A stretch of DNA of 46,001 nt from a virus: the IMG/VR virus record IMGVR_UViG_3300020000_000027, positions 1-46,001 of that record. One strand, written 5' to 3'. The position numbers were made by a program, and so were the translations under genes. The notes beneath the pieces are model-generated. The model searched no databases, was not told the DNA's origin, and worked only from the letters and a program-made list of their open reading frames with translations. Shown here piece by piece: positions 44,570 through 46,001 of the stretch. Each line of letters starts with the position of its first letter. Position 1 is the stretch's first letter.

Positions 44570-45678
44570 TGGCGAGTTTCAACCACATCGGCGGCGCGGA
44601 GCCCTCGACGCTCACGTTCAAGGCGGCGACAGTGGTCCAGGTCCGGAACAGCTCCAATATGCACCAGGAGCTGATCTCGATTGCAGACCCCGAATCGTCG
44701 CTGGGTGTCGTCGCGGTCCTTGGAGCGGCGCCGGCCTCGACCACGTTCGGTCTCGTGGTGCGGCGGGTCGGGGATTCGACTTCGATCATCAAGGGCGACT
44801 CGACGGTCTTCCAGGGTGGGACCTGGACCATCCGGGCGAACCTGTCCTCAACATCGGCCGACAATCCCGTCCGCGCCAACCTGAGTTCGACGGCGACGGA
44901 CAACCCGGTCTTCATCTCGGGCAATTCGACCGTGATGCAGGGCGGCGGTGCGTGGGCCATCAAGGGCGATTCCACCGTGTTCCAGGGCGGTGGCGTGTGG
45001 AGCATTCAGGGTAATTCCACGGTCGCGCCGCTCGCCGGATCGACGTGGGCGACGCGGCCGATTCAGTCCAGCGCGGCCGATCTCCAGATGACCGCCACGC
45101 CGCTGGCAGGTTCCACCTGGAACGTCCGGGCCTTGCAGTCGTCTGCTGCTGATTTGCAAGCCACCGTGACGCCGATCGCGGGTTCGACGTGGAATGTGCG
45201 GGCGTTGCAATCATCGGCCGCCGATCTTCAGGTGACGGCGACACAGAACGGCGTCTGGAACTTCCAACTGGGGACGGGCCTGCAATCGACGGTGGCGCCC
45301 TCGAGCAATTCAAGCGGCATCATCGTGCGGCAGGTGATTGACAACATCCTGACGACGGCGAGTACGAGCGCGTTTTCTGCGTCCACGGCGCTGTCGATTC
45401 AGTCGTCTGGCGCGGGTCTGCGCAGTTACGTCACCGCCTACTCGATCACTTCGACGGTGCAAGCGGTCACAAAGGTGGCGTTTTACAGCTCGGGCAACAT
45501 GCTCTGGCCGGTGGCGATCGCGGCGCTCTCGAGTGCGTTTGCTGGCGTGAATCTCGCGGTCAGTGCGCCGGCCTATCTGTTTCGCACGAACAACCAGAGC
45601 GAAGCCCTGACGCTCAATACGGGCAATTCCACGATTGCGGGATTCAAAGTCGGCGTCAGCTATTTCCGCGCCCCCTAA
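44569..45678 (+). CDS. Repeat-containing fibre-like protein
   Basis: The 369-aa protein is beta-repetitive. Residues 70-150 hold imperfect units based on GDSTV(F/M)QGG.W.I, and residues 154-225 are three contiguous 24-residue repeats of the form P(L/I)AGSTW(N)(V)R(A)LQSSAADLQ.T.T. The C-terminal 110 residues form a compact domain (ASTSAFSASTALSIQSSGAG, then SYVTAYSITSTVQAVTKVAF). This is the architecture of trimeric beta-helical fibres with a C-terminal knob. Position among virion genes supports a head or tail fibre. An AGGAG site lies just downstream for the next gene. Confidence 0.65.
   Translation: MASFNHIGGAEPSTLTFKAATVVQVRNSSNMHQELISIADPESSLGVVAVLGAAPASTTFGLVVRRVGDSTSIIKGDSTVFQGGTWTIRANLSSTSADNPVRANLSSTATDNPVFISGNSTVMQGGGAWAIKGDSTVFQGGGVWSIQGNSTVAPLAGSTWATRPIQSSAADLQMTATPLAGSTWNVRALQSSAADLQATVTPIAGSTWNVRALQSSAADLQVTATQNGVWNFQLGTGLQSTVAPSSNSSGIIVRQVIDNILTTASTSAFSASTALSIQSSGAGLRSYVTAYSITSTVQAVTKVAFYSSGNMLWPVAIAALSSAFAGVNLAVSAPAYLFRTNNQSEALTLNTGNSTIAGFKVGVSYFRAP
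45028..45243 (+). repeat. Three tandem 72-bp repeats encoding 24-aa units
   Basis: The repeats correspond to residues 154-177, 178-201 and 202-225 of the fibre-like protein. Protein identity is high (units 2 and 3 differ at three or four residues), while the DNA differs at many third positions, so they are not a very recent duplication. The repeat number could vary between relatives and change fibre length. Confidence 0.75.
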
Positions 45679-45687
45679 AGGAGTCGG

Positions 45688-45981
45688 ATGTCTGTCTATA
45701 CGGTCGATCGGACCACGATCAATGCCAAGGCTGGCAACTTGCTGCAGCAGTTGGACGCGACGTTTCTGCGGGTGCAGCAATTGAAAGCCTTCCTCGACAC
45801 GATTCCGGATGCCTCCTTGATCTCCGCCTACGGCTACGTGCAGGGCGACATTGACATCCTGCGTTCGTCCCTCGTTGATGCCGAGCAGTTGCGGACGATC
45901 TATCAGGGGACGGCGAATCTCTCGGTGGCGAAGGATTTCCGAACATTTTCGAAGCAGGTCTACGCCTTCGGGTCCATCTAA
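45688..45981 (+). CDS. Small helical late protein (97 aa), full-length copy
   Basis: ATG 45688 follows AAAGGAGTCGG. The protein is mostly helical with several heptad-like stretches (GNLLQQLDATFLRVQQLKAF, then GDIDILRSSLVDAEQLRTIY). It may bridge fibre and tail components. Its 3' part is duplicated at 1-101 because the circular genome is cut here. The TAA overlaps the ATG of the exported protein. Confidence 0.7.
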   Translation: MSVYTVDRTTINAKAGNLLQQLDATFLRVQQLKAFLDTIPDASLISAYGYVQGDIDILRSSLVDAEQLRTIYQGTANLSVAKDFRTFSKQVYAFGSI

Positions 45982-46001
45982 TGCGAAGCCTGGAACTGCT
46001 C
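45881..46001. repeat. Terminal direct repeat, copy 2
   Basis: This is the same sequence as 1-121 except G at 45993 in place of A at 113. It shows the genome is circular or circularly permuted. The one mismatch suggests strain variation in the sample or an end-of-contig error. Confidence 0.9.
45981..46001 (+). CDS. 5' fragment of the exported protein gene (wrap-around copy)
   Basis: The first seven codons of the gene at 101-1342 are repeated here, reading MRSLELL instead of MRSLKLL because of the mismatch at 45993. A Glu in place of Lys would weaken the positive N-region of the signal peptide, so the Lys version at 113 is the more plausible sequence. Confidence 0.8.

Noticed and set aside
45028-45243. 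Tandem repeats considered as a CRISPR-like array
   Set aside because: The units are contiguous, in frame and translated as part of a fibre-like protein. There are no spacers, and no CRISPR array was seen elsewhere.

Overview
The window is one essentially complete genome of a temperate, tailed double-stranded DNA phage (or circularised prophage form). It has high GC, very dense gene packing and mostly 1-4 nt overlaps of the ATGA, TAATG or GTGA type. Bases 1-121 recur at 45881-46001 with one mismatch, so the contig closes on itself at about 45.9 kb. Virion genes resemble short-tailed (podovirus-like) phages: terminase, a large portal, a scaffold-like protein, an HK97-fold coat protein, an adaptor, a tail-nozzle protein, and several long Gln/Gly-rich proteins that look like ejection proteins. 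I see no tape-measure, sheath or tail-tube gene. The host cannot be named. Lipoprotein signals, a nonulosonic-acid sugar cassette and the high GC suggest a high-GC Gram-negative environmental bacterium (inference).

Layout (numbering is circular). 1-13.5 kb: tail, appendage and ejection genes, interrupted by an HNH homing endonuclease on the minus strand. 13.6-17.5 kb: probable lysis and accessory genes, with small membrane proteins, lipoproteins, an HTH-phosphoesterase fusion and a MazG-like protein. 17.4-19.75 kb: the minus-strand lysogeny block, with a two-gene lipoprotein unit, a tyrosine integrase and a CI-like repressor that seems to carry a frameshift. 19.75-19.89 kb: divergent promoter region with three related operators. 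19.9-29.5 kb: early and replication genes on the plus strand, including Cro, an excisionase-like protein, an SSB-like protein, HNH and PD-(D/E)XK nucleases, a replication initiator with a probable internal origin, an orphan cytosine-5 DNA methyltransferase and many small Zn-ribbon proteins. 29.6-36.6 kb: terminases, portal, a phage GroES homologue and a scaffold candidate. 36.6-41.3 kb: a seven-gene sugar cassette (nucleotidyltransferase, methyltransferase, glycosyltransferase, NeuB, cupin, NeuA, glycosyltransferase). 41.3-46 kb: a roughly 300 nt structured leader, a small capsid-associated protein, the coat protein, a second structured intergenic RNA, and virion or fibre proteins.

How it fits together: the repressor and Cro probably compete for the operators in the divergent region, while the integrase with the excisionase-like protein would handle integration. 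The plus strand reads almost without interruption from cro through replication, packaging, head, tail and lysis. The most unusual parts are the CMP-nonulosonate (sialic, legionaminic or pseudaminic type) cassette built into the head operon directly upstream of the coat gene, the co-chaperonin in the same operon, and two heavily base-paired non-coding stretches flanking the coat protein region.
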